Source of the DNA: Erwinia piriflorinigrans CFBP 5888
Lineage (GTDB): Bacteria; Pseudomonadota; Gammaproteobacteria; Enterobacterales; Enterobacteriaceae
Reading direction: 5' to 3'
NCBI RefSeq assembly: GCF_001050515.1
Contig: NZ_CAHS01000021.1
Coordinates: 186,001-250,000 of the forward strand
DNA: 64,000 nucleotides
This document shows positions 34,348 through 42,917 of the stretch, piece after piece. The notes under the pieces were generated by a model. It ran no database searches. It was given only the letters and a program-made list of their open reading frames with translations, and had not been told where the DNA came from. Made by a program: the position numbers and the translations under genes. Numbering within the stretch: the first letter of the stretch is position 1; every line of letters starts with the position of its first letter.

Positions 34348-34585
34348 TGAAGGAAATTCTTAAATCATTTTCTTTAGTTGCTTTATCTCTGTTTCATATG
34401 GAGCAGGTGCAGATAATTGCGACAAAAAGAGAGAACGATGGATAGAACAAATGAATAAAGCTGACGAAAATCACATGGGGCCTGAGATTGGATCCGATGA
34501 ATGGTTAACATGTAGATCCCAAAGCCGCTGCCAATATCCATATTTAATCGAGGGAAATCGTTTTACAAGGGAAGCCGAAATTTAA
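34348..34585 (+). pseudogene. Frameshifted gene for a small secreted protein
   Basis: An ATG at 34348 opens a typical signal peptide (MKEILKSFSLVALSLF). After about 15 codons the reading frame must shift near 34393 to continue as SYGAGADNCDKKRERWIEQMNK and on to a stop at 34585. Joined, the product would have about 79 residues, a cleavage site near AGA-DN and three Cys in the mature part. I do not recognise the family. Its place beside a broken type VI effector suggests it could have been an immunity or accessory protein, but this is only a guess. Confidence 0.5.
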
Positions 34586-34693
34586 CGCAAAGCCATGTTC
34601 AGCTTTTGGTTTATCAGAAATCAATGCCAGTTTACAGCATTCTTAATTTCGGTATCCCCTAACACTGACTCTCCAGTATCCGTATTTTGCTAT

Positions 34694-34891
34694 TCAGTGA
34701 TCCCACATGACTGCACCGCCTGTTTCCTGTGGACTCATTATGTTTCCCAGAGTTGGCGATATATCTGACCACCAATGATTACACGCATTCATTCTGGCAC
34801 GGCATTTACCCAAAAGTTGCAGGATTAGGTCATGAGATACACCGGGGCTGTAACGATCGGAACTGAACATCCCGCCATTTTCCAGCTGCAA
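34694..34891 (-). other. Unresolved short reading frame
   Basis: An open frame of 65 codons from a TTG at 34891 extends upstream in frame to about 34910 (APLAAITTSTR). It has balanced amino acid composition (for example MFSSDRYSPGVSHDLILQLL), so it may be a fragment of a real gene. I do not recognise the family. The flanks 34586-34693 and 34892-35034 show only short broken frames. Confidence 0.25.
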
Positions 34892-35034
34892 CCGAGTGGA
34901 CGTGGTTATCGCGGCAAGAGGGGCGCGAAATCATCAGGAAAGTAGCGCTGAAAGTAATGTCTTTATGCGCAGGAAGTGCCAAATGTGGCACCGCCAAGTT
35001 TGCCAGACAGGTGAATATTGTTATCGCCTGCCAA

Positions 35035-35298
35035 CTACACTCTTTTTTTAATAACCCTGAACAAAATCGAAAGCACTATGGCTATAACCAATACAAAAAC
35101 GATTAGCATAATATTACTTGCCGAATCCAAACCCCATTCGTAATCGCCTTTTATCAACTGGCTGGATCTTAAAAAATCAAAAAGTTCAGAAGAAGACCAA
35201 AGATACAGGCGATTAATTGGTTTTACCCATGCTGTAATGCAGAAGGCCAGTACCAGGAAGAATATCGAGGCAATAATTTTAGACATCACACTTCGCAT
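35035..35298 (-). CDS. Small two-helix membrane protein, possible Tlde1 immunity
   Basis: An intact 87-residue protein with hydrophobic segments at about residues 8-24 and 62-82 and a Lys/Arg-rich C-terminus, so it is probably an inner-membrane protein. It overlaps the end of the broken Tlde1-type effector gene by 20 bases on the same strand. That is the usual place for an immunity gene. I infer an immunity role from position only; the sequence itself is not one I recognise. If correct, the immunity outlived its toxin. Confidence 0.5.
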   Translation of the reverse strand: MRSVMSKIIASIFFLVLAFCITAWVKPINRLYLWSSSELFDFLRSSQLIKGDYEWGLDSASNIMLIVFVLVIAIVLSILFRVIKKRV

Positions 35299-35804
35299 AA
35301 TCCGGCTTTCCTTTCACTGACACTTTGCCATAAGCCATCATTCCAGCACGAGATCCGGATACCCTGACCTGCTGTGTGCGGAGTAAAGCCCTTCTGACTT
35401 GTTGGAAATCTCTCACCTTAAAGAAGGTTATACATCCCCAGGACTCACCTGAACCATCTGGTCTTAGTAGGTGTAATCTGAACTGGCCACGCTTTACACC
35501 ATTAACAAATACGCTGTCGGATACGGTTTGTGCGCTGAACAGACCATTCATCATGGTTAGTGTGGTTCACCATATCTTTTATTTCCCGGAGTATTGTGTT
35601 GGCTAACCCACACGATGGCATTTTGACTATCCAGTAATCACCTACAGGGATAGAACCTTAATCTGTAACGTAAGAACAGTTTACGTTATTGATAAATTTT
35701 TCACGTCCTGAAAGTACTGAAAATGTACCAATTCCGTACACGGTGAGAACAGCCCGCCCGGAACGTCGGGCATCATCATCGTATATCATGCTCATCTGAA
35801 TCAT
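35279..35804 (-). pseudogene. Tlde1-type (DUF2778) type VI effector, disrupted
   Basis: Tlde1 proteins are periplasmic peptidoglycan-targeting effectors with an L,D-transpeptidase-like fold, delivered by type VI secretion. Reading from ATG 35804, the family N-terminus is visible (LTVYGIGTFSVLSGREKF) up to a TAA after SYVTD. The same frame then continues with GSIPVGDYWIV, typical of the family, to about NHDEW. There a frameshift leads into the frame ending at 35279, which holds FRLHLLRPDG and SWGCITF. These carry the catalytic His and Cys. So one stop and one frameshift break a gene of about 175 codons whose active-site region is otherwise intact. Confidence 0.75.
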
Positions 35805-35929
35805 TCATTATTTTCCATCACAATCCATATACTTAAGAAAGTATACATGTTTACAGAATAGGCGTTCAAACAACCGATCGGGTTGTCAGCAGGAATGCCA
35901 GACCTAAAGCGGCGCGACCAAGAGGCATA

Positions 35930-36280
35930 CTACAAATATTTCTTAAACGATGCCGTCACCACCGCCAATACCCCACCAACCAACAGCGCCGAAGGCAGCA
36001 GCAGCAGGTTTGGCCACACCGCAGTTGGCCACGCCAGATAGAGCATGCAGGGACCGTACAGCGCCGGTTTGATAAAGCGTTTGGCATGATGGTAAACAAA
36101 ACTCGACTTATACCCTGCCCCGTAACGGCGCAGATCCCGCCGCACCAGCCCCTCCACCACGCCGGTTATCACAACCAGCAGGAAAAGCGGCAGGCTCAGA
36201 AACAGGATCATCACCCGGATAAAGAAAATCAGCATAACCCACACGGTTGCCTGCAGATATTCCCCCAGCCAGCTCACCAT
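35930..36280 (-). pseudogene. ICE membrane protein fragment (DUF4400/TIGR03747)
   Basis: A 116-codon frame matches the C-terminal half of the DUF4400 family (integrating conjugative element membrane protein, PFL_4697 type). It includes the characteristic GLVRRDLRRYGAGYKSSF segment, YHHAKRFI and the ending SFKKYL. Intact members are about twice as long, so the N-terminal half is missing at a junction near 36290. The protein belongs to the type IV secretion system of tRNA-integrated conjugative elements. This is direct evidence that such an element once occupied this site. Confidence 0.75.
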
Positions 36281-36299
36281 TCGCGGGCGTTCACTTAAC

Positions 36300-36827
36300 G
36301 AACGCGAGCGGGCGGACGACGTACACCTGCTTATCGACTATCCGGCGGATAATGGGAACCAGCCTGTGCGTTCGCCACCGGGGCCGCGTAATGTGCCCGT
36401 CTGGATTCTGGGCGCCAGCCTCGCGGCTCAGATGGGTTGCTTTACCTCCCACTTTCCCCCCTGTAATTTGCAGCAGATCATCCGACATTACCGGGGCAAC
36501 TTCCATCCGAGTATATATCTGAGCTCGCGATGCGTGATGGCGGGGATTAACATTTTTGCCGTGGATACCTGGGAGAAAGCCGAGTTTATTGCCAGATCGC
36601 ATCGCAGTTGGGTGGTTAACAGGAATTAAGGACGAGCAGGCCTCCGGCCCCGTCCCGTGAAAGATCACCTGACTGGTATTCCTGATATGCACCTCAAGGC
36701 CATAAAGGAGGAACTCGCCTGCACGACAATGGGTAATAAAGAAGAGGTTGGCTTTACGCTACGGCGTTTCCAGGAATACACCGGCGCGGATGAACTCATG
36801 ATTGACGCACGTATAGCTGTCGCCTGA
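36300..36827 (+). pseudogene. LLM-class flavin-dependent monooxygenase fragment
   Basis: One frame on the plus strand matches the C-terminal half of luciferase-like monooxygenases of the YhbW/MsnO8 type: ERADDVHLLIDY, then NVPVWILGASL, FTSHFPP and VMAGINIFAVDT. A TAA at 36627 interrupts it. The same frame continues to the family ending GNKEEVGFTLRRFQEY and stops at 36827. The N-terminal half is absent, cut at the junction with the DUF4400 fragment. Several small internal deletions are apparent compared with the family. Confidence 0.65.
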
Positions 36828-36965
36828 AATAATTCAGGCCGCTTTTATGTCCCCAAAGGGACGAGACATACCTGATCTCCTTCTTTAGGGGCTTATTTTG
36901 GCCATTATTCAGCTTCAACGAAAGCCTGCCTAGTGTGTCATGACGGCAATAGTGACTGAGGGTGT

Positions 36966-36990
36966 AAAAGGCCTGAAGTACATTCAGGCC
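36966..36990 (-). terminator. Terminator of the MFS gene
   Basis: The stem GGCCTGAA with TTCAGGCC and a five-base loop is followed by TTTTAC on the minus strand, 32 bp after the MFS stop. Confidence 0.75.
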
Positions 36991-37022
36991 TGCGTGAGAG
37001 GGAATAGGGGGTGGTACTAACT

Positions 37023-38207
37023 TTAGCTGTGTTCGTTGGCAGACTTGCCGACAACGTGGCCGGTTTTGTCCGTTGCACCGGAAATAACAGCCAGAATAAG
37101 CGCACCAACTGACAGAATAGCACCGGCCCAGTTAGGTGAGTTCAAACCAAAACCGGCGGCAATAACAAGCCCCCCCAGCCACGCACCCAGTGCATTACCC
37201 AAGTTAAACAGGCCAATGTTCACGGCGGACGCGAGCGTTGGCGCACCGGCGGCCCGAGCTTTATCCATAACCAGTTTCTGGATAGGAGAAACGGTTGCAA
37301 AACCAAAGGCTGCCATCAGGAAAATGCAGATTGCAGACATAATCTGACTGTGGGCGGTGAAGTTGAAGACAAACAGCACCACGGCCTGCGCGGCCAGTGT
37401 GAAGTACAGCATGGGCATGAGAGCACGGTCAGCATAACGACCGCCGAGCTGGTTCCCCATAAACAGTCCCAGTCCGAACAGCAGCATAAGCCAAGTAATA
37501 CTGCTCGCACTGTAACCGGCAAGCTCCGTCATCATCGGTGCAATGTAGGTGATAGAGGTAAAGAACGCGCCCGGGCCAAGGATTGTAATTCCCATTGCAA
37601 GCAGCACGTTCACATTACGGAACGCATTAAACTCATGCGCAAAGTTTTGATTTTCTGGGCGCGACTGGTGCGGGATGAGCCACGCAACGCTGATGATAGT
37701 GACCACACCGATAACGGCAATGATGCTAAAAGCGGTACGCCAGGACAGATGCTGCCCAATCCAGGTCCCTACAGGTACGCCAATAAGGTTCGCGACCGTG
37801 AGCCCCATGAACATGAACGAGATCGCCTGAACGCGTTTCGACGGTGCAACCATCTCCGCTGCAATGATCGATCCAATACCGAAGAAAGCGCCATGGGTCA
37901 TAGAGGTAACCACCCTTCCAACAATCGCTATGCCCAGAGTCGGGGCAAAAGCTGTGATCAGGTTACCCGCGACGAAAAGCCCCATGAGAAAAACCAGCAT
38001 GGCTTTTCTAGGGATTTTTGATCCCAGAATAATCAGCGCTGGCGCACCAACAAATACGCCCAGCGCGTAAGAGGTCGCCAGATTTCCTGCAACGGGAATG
38101 GAGACACTGAATTCATTTGCGATGACGGGCAACAGGCCAGCGATTATGAATTCAGTGGTTCCAATACCGAATGCACCAATCGCCAGCGCCCAGAGAGCTA
38201 ATGGCAT
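37023..38207 (-). CDS. MFS transporter, AraJ/YdhP-like (DHA1)
   Basis: A 394-residue inner-membrane proton antiporter of the DHA1 family with 12 hydrophobic segments. The start is MPLALWALAIGAFGIGTTEF. The family segment near TM1-2 (GTTEFIIAGLLPVIA) and the motif after TM4 (GRVVTSMTHGAFFGIG) place it with AraJ, YdhP and chloramphenicol-resistance-type exporters. The substrate is unknown. A LysR gene lies 154 bp upstream on the same strand and may control it. Confidence 0.9.
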   Translation of the reverse strand: MPLALWALAIGAFGIGTTEFIIAGLLPVIANEFSVSIPVAGNLATSYALGVFVGAPALIILGSKIPRKAMLVFLMGLFVAGNLITAFAPTLGIAIVGRVVTSMTHGAFFGIGSIIAAEMVAPSKRVQAISFMFMGLTVANLIGVPVGTWIGQHLSWRTAFSIIAVIGVVTIISVAWLIPHQSRPENQNFAHEFNAFRNVNVLLAMGITILGPGAFFTSITYIAPMMTELAGYSASSITWLMLLFGLGLFMGNQLGGRYADRALMPMLYFTLAAQAVVLFVFNFTAHSQIMSAICIFLMAAFGFATVSPIQKLVMDKARAAGAPTLASAVNIGLFNLGNALGAWLGGLVIAAGFGLNSPNWAGAILSVGALILAVISGATDKTGHVVGKSANEHS

Positions 38208-38361
38208 AATTATGTTCCTGTCAATTAGGTCGAATACCTGTGGAATTTACCGTCCACTGGCATCAGCTGGTGAAAAAGTGACGGAATGTCACCGTTAAAT
38301 TCTATATGGCAGGAAAAGTGTGATAAACCGCTATTAAATCGTCTTACTGTAAACTTTAAGT

Positions 38362-39291
38362 CTACACCACCTGACCAAAGTAACCGGTTGCGGCGCGTTT
38401 TAGCAGCTCATCAACGATGAGACGCACTTTAGGGATCAGATGCCGGGTTCGTGGCCAGAGCACGTGTAACTCAACGGGCGGTGGAGTGTAGTCAGACAGG
38501 ACCTGGATCAAATCGCCGGTGTCGATATGCCGGTTCACCATGCTCTCTGGCAACTGGGCAATGCCCATTCCCCCGAGGCAGGCTTTAACAATTGCGTCAC
38601 CGTCACTGATCTGATGGGCATTACTCGCCGTAAACCGGATTTCACGCCCGCCGGGCGGCACAATTCGCCAGGCAAGCGGAGCCCCCCGTCGGTAGCCCAT
38701 AATGCAGCGGTGTGCCTTGAGCGCATCGGGCTCAGTCGGCACACCATGATATTTCAGGTAAGCCGGGGTGGCACAAAACATCAGCTGCTGCTTACTGATG
38801 CGGCGAGCGATAAGCTCGTCGGTACTCTGAAGCTCCCCCAGACGGAGAACCAGATCGACCCCCTCTTCAACCGGATCGATAAGCCTGTCATTGAACGTTA
38901 ACGTCAGCCTCAGTTCAGGATATTTTTCGGTCAGGTCAATGAGAAGCGGCATCACCAATTCCCGACCGAACGAGGCAGGCATATCAATCCGAACCACGCC
39001 GGAAGGGTTTTCCTGCCGTCGGCTGAGCGTATTTTCTGCGGCATCAAGGATTTCAAGCGCGTTTAGGCAGCTTGCTAGATAAGCCCCTCCATCACTGGTC
39101 AGGCTGAGTTTACGGGTTGAGCGATGAAATAACCGCGTACCCAGTCTCTCCTCAAGCCGTGCCACGCTTTTACCAACGGCTGATTTGGTGATCCCCAACT
39201 GCTCCGCGGCCTCAGTAAAGCTGCTAGATTTTGCCGTAATGACAAAGTTGGTAATTCCCCGCAGGGAGTCTGCTGAAAACAAAGTACACAT
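38362..39291 (-). CDS. LysR-family regulator
   Basis: A 309-residue LysR-type protein. The helix-turn-helix is at about residues 10-65 (SSSFTEAAEQLGITKSAVGKSVARLEERLGTRLF), followed by an effector-binding domain of the CrgA/YafC-like type. It is transcribed toward the MFS gene in the same direction, which is less usual than the divergent layout. I infer control of that transporter. An AT-rich upstream region (39292-39360) could hold its operator. Confidence 0.9.
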   Translation of the reverse strand: MCTLFSADSLRGITNFVITAKSSSFTEAAEQLGITKSAVGKSVARLEERLGTRLFHRSTRKLSLTSDGGAYLASCLNALEILDAAENTLSRRQENPSGVVRIDMPASFGRELVMPLLIDLTEKYPELRLTLTFNDRLIDPVEEGVDLVLRLGELQSTDELIARRISKQQLMFCATPAYLKYHGVPTEPDALKAHRCIMGYRRGAPLAWRIVPPGGREIRFTASNAHQISDGDAIVKACLGGMGIAQLPESMVNRHIDTGDLIQVLSDYTPPPVELHVLWPRTRHLIPKVRLIVDELLKRAATGYFGQVV

Positions 39292-39370
39292 AAAGTTAAC
39301 TTAGCGGCGACTTACAGTACATTTATCAATGTCTGATTCTATACCATGCTTATTCCCGACAGTAAATAAA

Positions 39371-39411
39371 GCCCCGAAAGCCACCGGTGGCTCCTTCTTT
39401 CCCCTCGGGGC
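39371..39411. terminator. Nested inverted repeats
   Basis: Outer arms GCCCCGA and TCGGGGC enclose a perfect 14 bp palindrome, AGCCACCGGTGGCT. On the minus strand the outer arm is followed by TTTATTT, so a terminator is possible. No intact minus-strand gene ends just before it. Confidence 0.45.
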
Positions 39412-39459
39412 ATTGAGTCACTCAGCCCCTCGTATCATTAAGGTACCGGAAATCAAATT

Positions 39460-39729
39460 ATGCAGCTTATCAAGCACGACCCCACAGAATATTTTCTTCA
39501 TGTGAAGTTAAACAAGCCACAGATTACTCAGACAAAGGTAAGCCCCATTGGTCTATCTGGATTTAGGTATAAAACCAAGTGTATTGACGTAAATATCAAA
39601 GCTTCTACAAACATCACTTACAGTGATTGTTAGGTGATTCAGACCGTTCAAAATGCAAAGTCTCTTCAGCGGGATGCAGATGATTACAAGTTATCTGAAG
39701 GGTACTTTAACTCGAGTCCAGGGCGTTAA
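39460..39729 (+). pseudogene. Small gene interrupted by an amber codon
   Basis: An ATG at 39460 opens a frame of 57 codons, then a TAG at 39631. The same frame continues without further stops for 31 codons to TAA 39729. The second part has a normal composition (VIQTVQNAKSLQRDADDYKL), which suggests one ancestral gene of 89 residues. I do not recognise the family and see no strong ribosome site. Confidence 0.35.
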
Positions 39730-39860
39730 TGTCCGTTTGTGGCACAGGGGTGCCAGCAACAACGATTTACGACTGCTAATAGTGAGGAGCTGAAGTTCGC
39801 ACGTAGGTAATGAGGGCATAAAAAACATTGACACATGTCCATACAGGGGGACTGGTCAAC

Positions 39861-40718
39861 TTAACGTCTTCTCAAAACTGCAATTATCTCTCTCGCCAAA
39901 TATCCGCTTGATACTGACGATTCGGTTTTAATGCTGGTTAATACTGCAACTTCAAGATCTTTAAGCTGTGGCAGAAAATCACTTTTGATGATGCTTACAT
40001 GCTCGGGGACGCAGCAACGCGTGAGCACCGTTACCGCCATACCGCTTTCAACAGCCGCTATCTGACCAGCAACATAAGGGCTGCTGTAAACTATCCGGTA
40101 ATTAATTCCACGCCGGGCCATTTCGGTAATGACCATATCTCTTGCTTCACTTCCCTGCTCATAGATGGCAATTGGGAGGGGGTTATTATTCAGAAGGTGG
40201 TGTCGTGGCGAGCCTACCCACACGAGCGGTTCGTTAAAAAGGTGTTCCCCGGTCACTCTCCCGTTTCGGGTGACGATAGCCACATCTATCTCGCCCCTTT
40301 CTATTTTAGGGATCAGGGATGAAGAGGGTTCGCAGATTAGTGATATTTCAATATTCGGATATTTCTCGCTGAATGAATTTAACACTGGCGGGAGATAACG
40401 CATTGCATAGTCGTCCGGGATACCAAAAGTAAGACGACCTCTGACGTCGGAGCCGGACAGAGAACGCATCGCTGAGTGATAGACGGCCACAATATTGCTG
40501 GCATGTTGTAGCAGCTCTTCGCCAGTGGGCGTTAGCGTTAGCTTACGGTCTCCTCTTCTGAAAACCTTCCTGCCAAGATTATCCTCAATATTCTTTATAT
40601 GCATGCTTATGGCCGACTGCGAGCGGCAGAGCACATTCGCTGCATCTGTCATGGAACCCAGGCGGGCTACGGTCAAAAAAGTTTTTAACCAGGCAATTTC
40701 GAGGTTTGGCACTTTCAT
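39861..40718 (-). CDS. LysR-family regulator of the EamA/M14 cassette
   Basis: A 285-residue LysR protein with the helix-turn-helix near residues 18-60 (GSMTDAANVLCRSQSAISMHIKNIEDNLGRKVF) and a substrate-binding domain behind it. It is divergent from the EamA transporter gene with 94 bp between them, the usual layout for a regulator and its target. I infer that it controls the transporter and peptidase. Confidence 0.9.
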   Translation of the reverse strand: MKVPNLEIAWLKTFLTVARLGSMTDAANVLCRSQSAISMHIKNIEDNLGRKVFRRGDRKLTLTPTGEELLQHASNIVAVYHSAMRSLSGSDVRGRLTFGIPDDYAMRYLPPVLNSFSEKYPNIEISLICEPSSSLIPKIERGEIDVAIVTRNGRVTGEHLFNEPLVWVGSPRHHLLNNNPLPIAIYEQGSEARDMVITEMARRGINYRIVYSSPYVAGQIAAVESGMAVTVLTRCCVPEHVSIIKSDFLPQLKDLEVAVLTSIKTESSVSSGYLAREIIAVLRRR

Positions 40719-40812
40719 AAAGGCTATTTGATTTTCGAATAGGTGGTAGCTGAATTATTCATTATATTGATACTTTGCGACGACTTACAATCAGCCATTT
40801 ACAGGACGGCAT

Positions 40813-41664
40813 ATGAAAAATGTAAAGTCTTTCGCTTTTGTACATGCATGCACGCTGCTCTTTGGGCTTTCGGCTCTAATAGGCAATAGAGCAGACTCCG
40901 GGATTATGACGCTGATATTTGGTCGCGGGGTATTTGCCTTTCTGGCTCTGGCAGCGATTATGCTGGTATTTGTCCGATGTTCGACACGCGCACGCTTGTC
41001 GGATATTGGCAGGCTAATGCTTAGCGGTGCACTTCTCGGTCTGCACTGGATCTGCTTCTTTAATGGCGTTAAGCAGGGCGGGATTGCAGTCGGCACGCTC
41101 GGTTTTGCATGCTTTCCGGCTTTCGTCACTCTGTTCGAAGCGATAATCGTCCGTCAGCTGCCCTCTGCGACAGACGGTATTATCATCATACTGATAATTT
41201 CCGGGTTGTTGGTCATCTCTCACAACAGTGCGGGGAGCGCCATATTCTCTCCGGGCCTTGCGTGGGGCATCGCCGCAGGATTTACTAACGCTATCTTTAT
41301 TATTTTTAACCGCTACGTCCGGACCAGCGCTACGCCTCTGGAATCCAGTCTGTGGCTATGCGCAGGTTGTACCCTTTTTTCACTTCCTGGAGCACGAGGG
41401 CTTTTTCAATCCTCATTCGAGGACCTTGGCATGCTTATGATCCTCGGGATATTCTGCACAGCACTGGCATTCACGCTGCTCATCTTTGGCTCAAGAGATT
41501 CCAGCGCTAAAAGCGTATCGTTCATTATTGCCCTGGAGCCGGTCTATGCCATTCTGCTTGCATGGATACTGCTTGCACAACCGGTCAACTTGAGTACAGG
41601 TTTTGGCGCAAGCCTGATAGTCGGGGCTGCGATATTATCGACACAATTCAATAAACAGGCGTGA
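40813..41664 (+). CDS. EamA/DMT-family transporter
   Basis: A 283-residue inner-membrane transporter with ten hydrophobic segments arranged as two EamA repeats. Proteins of this type move amino acids, metabolites or drugs, often outward. The GLHWICFFNGVKQGGIAVGTLGFACFP segment matches the end of the first repeat. It overlaps or abuts the M14 peptidase gene. The pairing suggests that the peptidase product or substrate is the cargo. Confidence 0.9.
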   Translation: MKNVKSFAFVHACTLLFGLSALIGNRADSGIMTLIFGRGVFAFLALAAIMLVFVRCSTRARLSDIGRLMLSGALLGLHWICFFNGVKQGGIAVGTLGFACFPAFVTLFEAIIVRQLPSATDGIIIILIISGLLVISHNSAGSAIFSPGLAWGIAAGFTNAIFIIFNRYVRTSATPLESSLWLCAGCTLFSLPGARGLFQSSFEDLGMLMILGIFCTALAFTLLIFGSRDSSAKSVSFIIALEPVYAILLAWILLAQPVNLSTGFGASLIVGAAILSTQFNKQA

Positions 41665-41699
41665 AAGATGCGGCCGCAATTAATAAAGAAGAGAACAGA

Positions 41700-42620
41700 A
41701 TGACTGAACAATACTTTTATCCGATCGGCACGCCTGGAATAGCCTGGCAGCGGCAAGAGATAGATGCGTGGCGTAATCAGCAGCGGAAACAGCGTAGTTA
41801 CGGGGAAATTCTGGCGCTTTTCCGAAAAGCCGCACGTCGTGCCGAGTTGACGATTTACGGGCATTTAAACTACGCATCAGAGAATTATGAGCTAATCGCA
41901 CTCCGATCGTCTGGTTGGGATAACTCACTTCCGGTGGCACTTATCACCGGCGGAGTGCACGGGTATGAGACCAGTGGCGTTCTCGCACCGTTTCGCTTTC
42001 TGCATGAACACACAGATGAATACGTCGGAAGAATAAACCTTTTGATTGCACCTTGCGTCAGCCCGTGGGCTTATGAGCGTATAACCCGGTGGAACTATAA
42101 CGCTATTGATACCAACCGACAGTTTCGTGTCGGCGGCGAAAGCGCTGAGGCCGATGCGCTCATGGCCCTGGTTGCGCCATGGAAAGAAAAAATCCTCGTG
42201 CACGTTGATCTTCACGAAACTACCGACACCGATGAAAGTGAATTCAGCCCCGCTCTGGCCGCTCGAGATGGTGAGATTTATAAGCCTGAGAACATTCCTG
42301 ATGGCTTTTATCTGGTCAGCGATACGGCTAACTCACGACCTGATTTTCAGAGCGCCATCATCGAGAGCGTCAGCAAAATGACACACATCGCCCCTTCTGG
42401 TGAAAACGGGATGCTGCTGGGCTACCCGACCATTGGCCCCGGCGTGGTCGAGTATCCAAACCGAGAGTACGGGCTGTGCTCAACCATCAGTGACGCCAGG
42501 TACACCACCACAACCGAGGTGTATCCCGATAACAACAAAACCGATCCTGAAGAATGTATACGTGCGCAGGTCGCTGCTATCAGGGCAGCACTGGATTTTG
42601 CCTTGGCAAATCCTTCGTAA
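41700..42620 (+). CDS. M14-family zinc peptidase/amidohydrolase
   Basis: A 306-residue protein of the M14 family, nearest the succinylglutamate desuccinylase/aspartoacylase or DUF2817-like group. Zinc ligands are visible: His-87 and Glu-90 in GGVHGYET and His-172 in HVDLHET. The Asn-Arg pair at 139-140 (DTNRQF) would bind the substrate carboxylate, and GVVEYPNREYG carries a likely catalytic Glu. There is no signal peptide, so it acts in the cytoplasm. ATG 41700 has a GAAGAG site; a GTG at 41661 that overlaps the transporter stop is an alternative. Possible roles are hydrolysis of an N-acyl amino acid or small peptide. Confidence 0.82.
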   Translation: MTEQYFYPIGTPGIAWQRQEIDAWRNQQRKQRSYGEILALFRKAARRAELTIYGHLNYASENYELIALRSSGWDNSLPVALITGGVHGYETSGVLAPFRFLHEHTDEYVGRINLLIAPCVSPWAYERITRWNYNAIDTNRQFRVGGESAEADALMALVAPWKEKILVHVDLHETTDTDESEFSPALAARDGEIYKPENIPDGFYLVSDTANSRPDFQSAIIESVSKMTHIAPSGENGMLLGYPTIGPGVVEYPNREYGLCSTISDARYTTTTEVYPDNNKTDPEECIRAQVAAIRAALDFALANPS

Positions 42621-42635
42621 CACCTGATTTTGAAA

Positions 42636-42671
42636 GGGGGAGGATCAATTTATTTCTGTAAACTCTCCCCC
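42636..42671. terminator. Hairpin after M14 gene
   Basis: The arms GGGGGAG and CTCCCCC are separated by 22 bases and lie 15 bp after the M14 stop. There is no clear T run on either side. Confidence 0.45.
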
Positions 42672-42743
42672 ACGGCATATTCACCCTTCAGACCAGAGCA
42701 GGATCGTAAAGAATAAAGCTCCGGCCAAAAGAATGCCGAGGGT

Positions 42744-42917
42744 TTACAGGGGAAGCAGATCGCAATTACAGGCAGCCCCACCGTCTCCATTTGAGCACCA
42801 TATCTGGCACACACAATTCCAGTCCGTCATTCCGTCAGAAGTGCACTGCCCTATCGGGTTCGCATTAGCGTAAAAGCAGGAAAATAAAATAGCCAGAGCA
42901 AGGATTATTTTTTTCAT
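42744..42917 (-). CDS. Small secreted six-cysteine peptide
   Basis: A 57-residue frame from ATG 42917 has an AAGGA ribosome site 6-7 bases upstream. The first 19 residues are a clear signal peptide (MKKIILALAILFSCFYANA). The predicted mature peptide of 38 residues has six Cys in the pattern C-x9-C-x-C-x3-C-x8-C-x-C, which fits a compact disulfide-bonded fold. It has few charged residues and three Trp/Tyr-type aromatics in total. I do not recognise a family. It could be a microcin-like, inhibitor or adhesin-related peptide. It stands alone between the M14 and GNAT genes. Confidence 0.6.
   Translation of the reverse strand: MKKIILALAILFSCFYANANPIGQCTSDGMTDWNCVCQIWCSNGDGGAACNCDLLPL

Noticed and set aside
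34720..34790. A plus-strand reading with a PAAR-like string near MFPRVGDISDH
   Set aside because: It is only a few residues long before a stop and lacks the rest of the PAAR motif set, so it is likely chance.
37350..38021. A 223-codon plus-strand frame over the MFS gene
   Set aside because: Its composition is very polar and His/Arg-rich, as expected for the complement of membrane helices. No family is visible.
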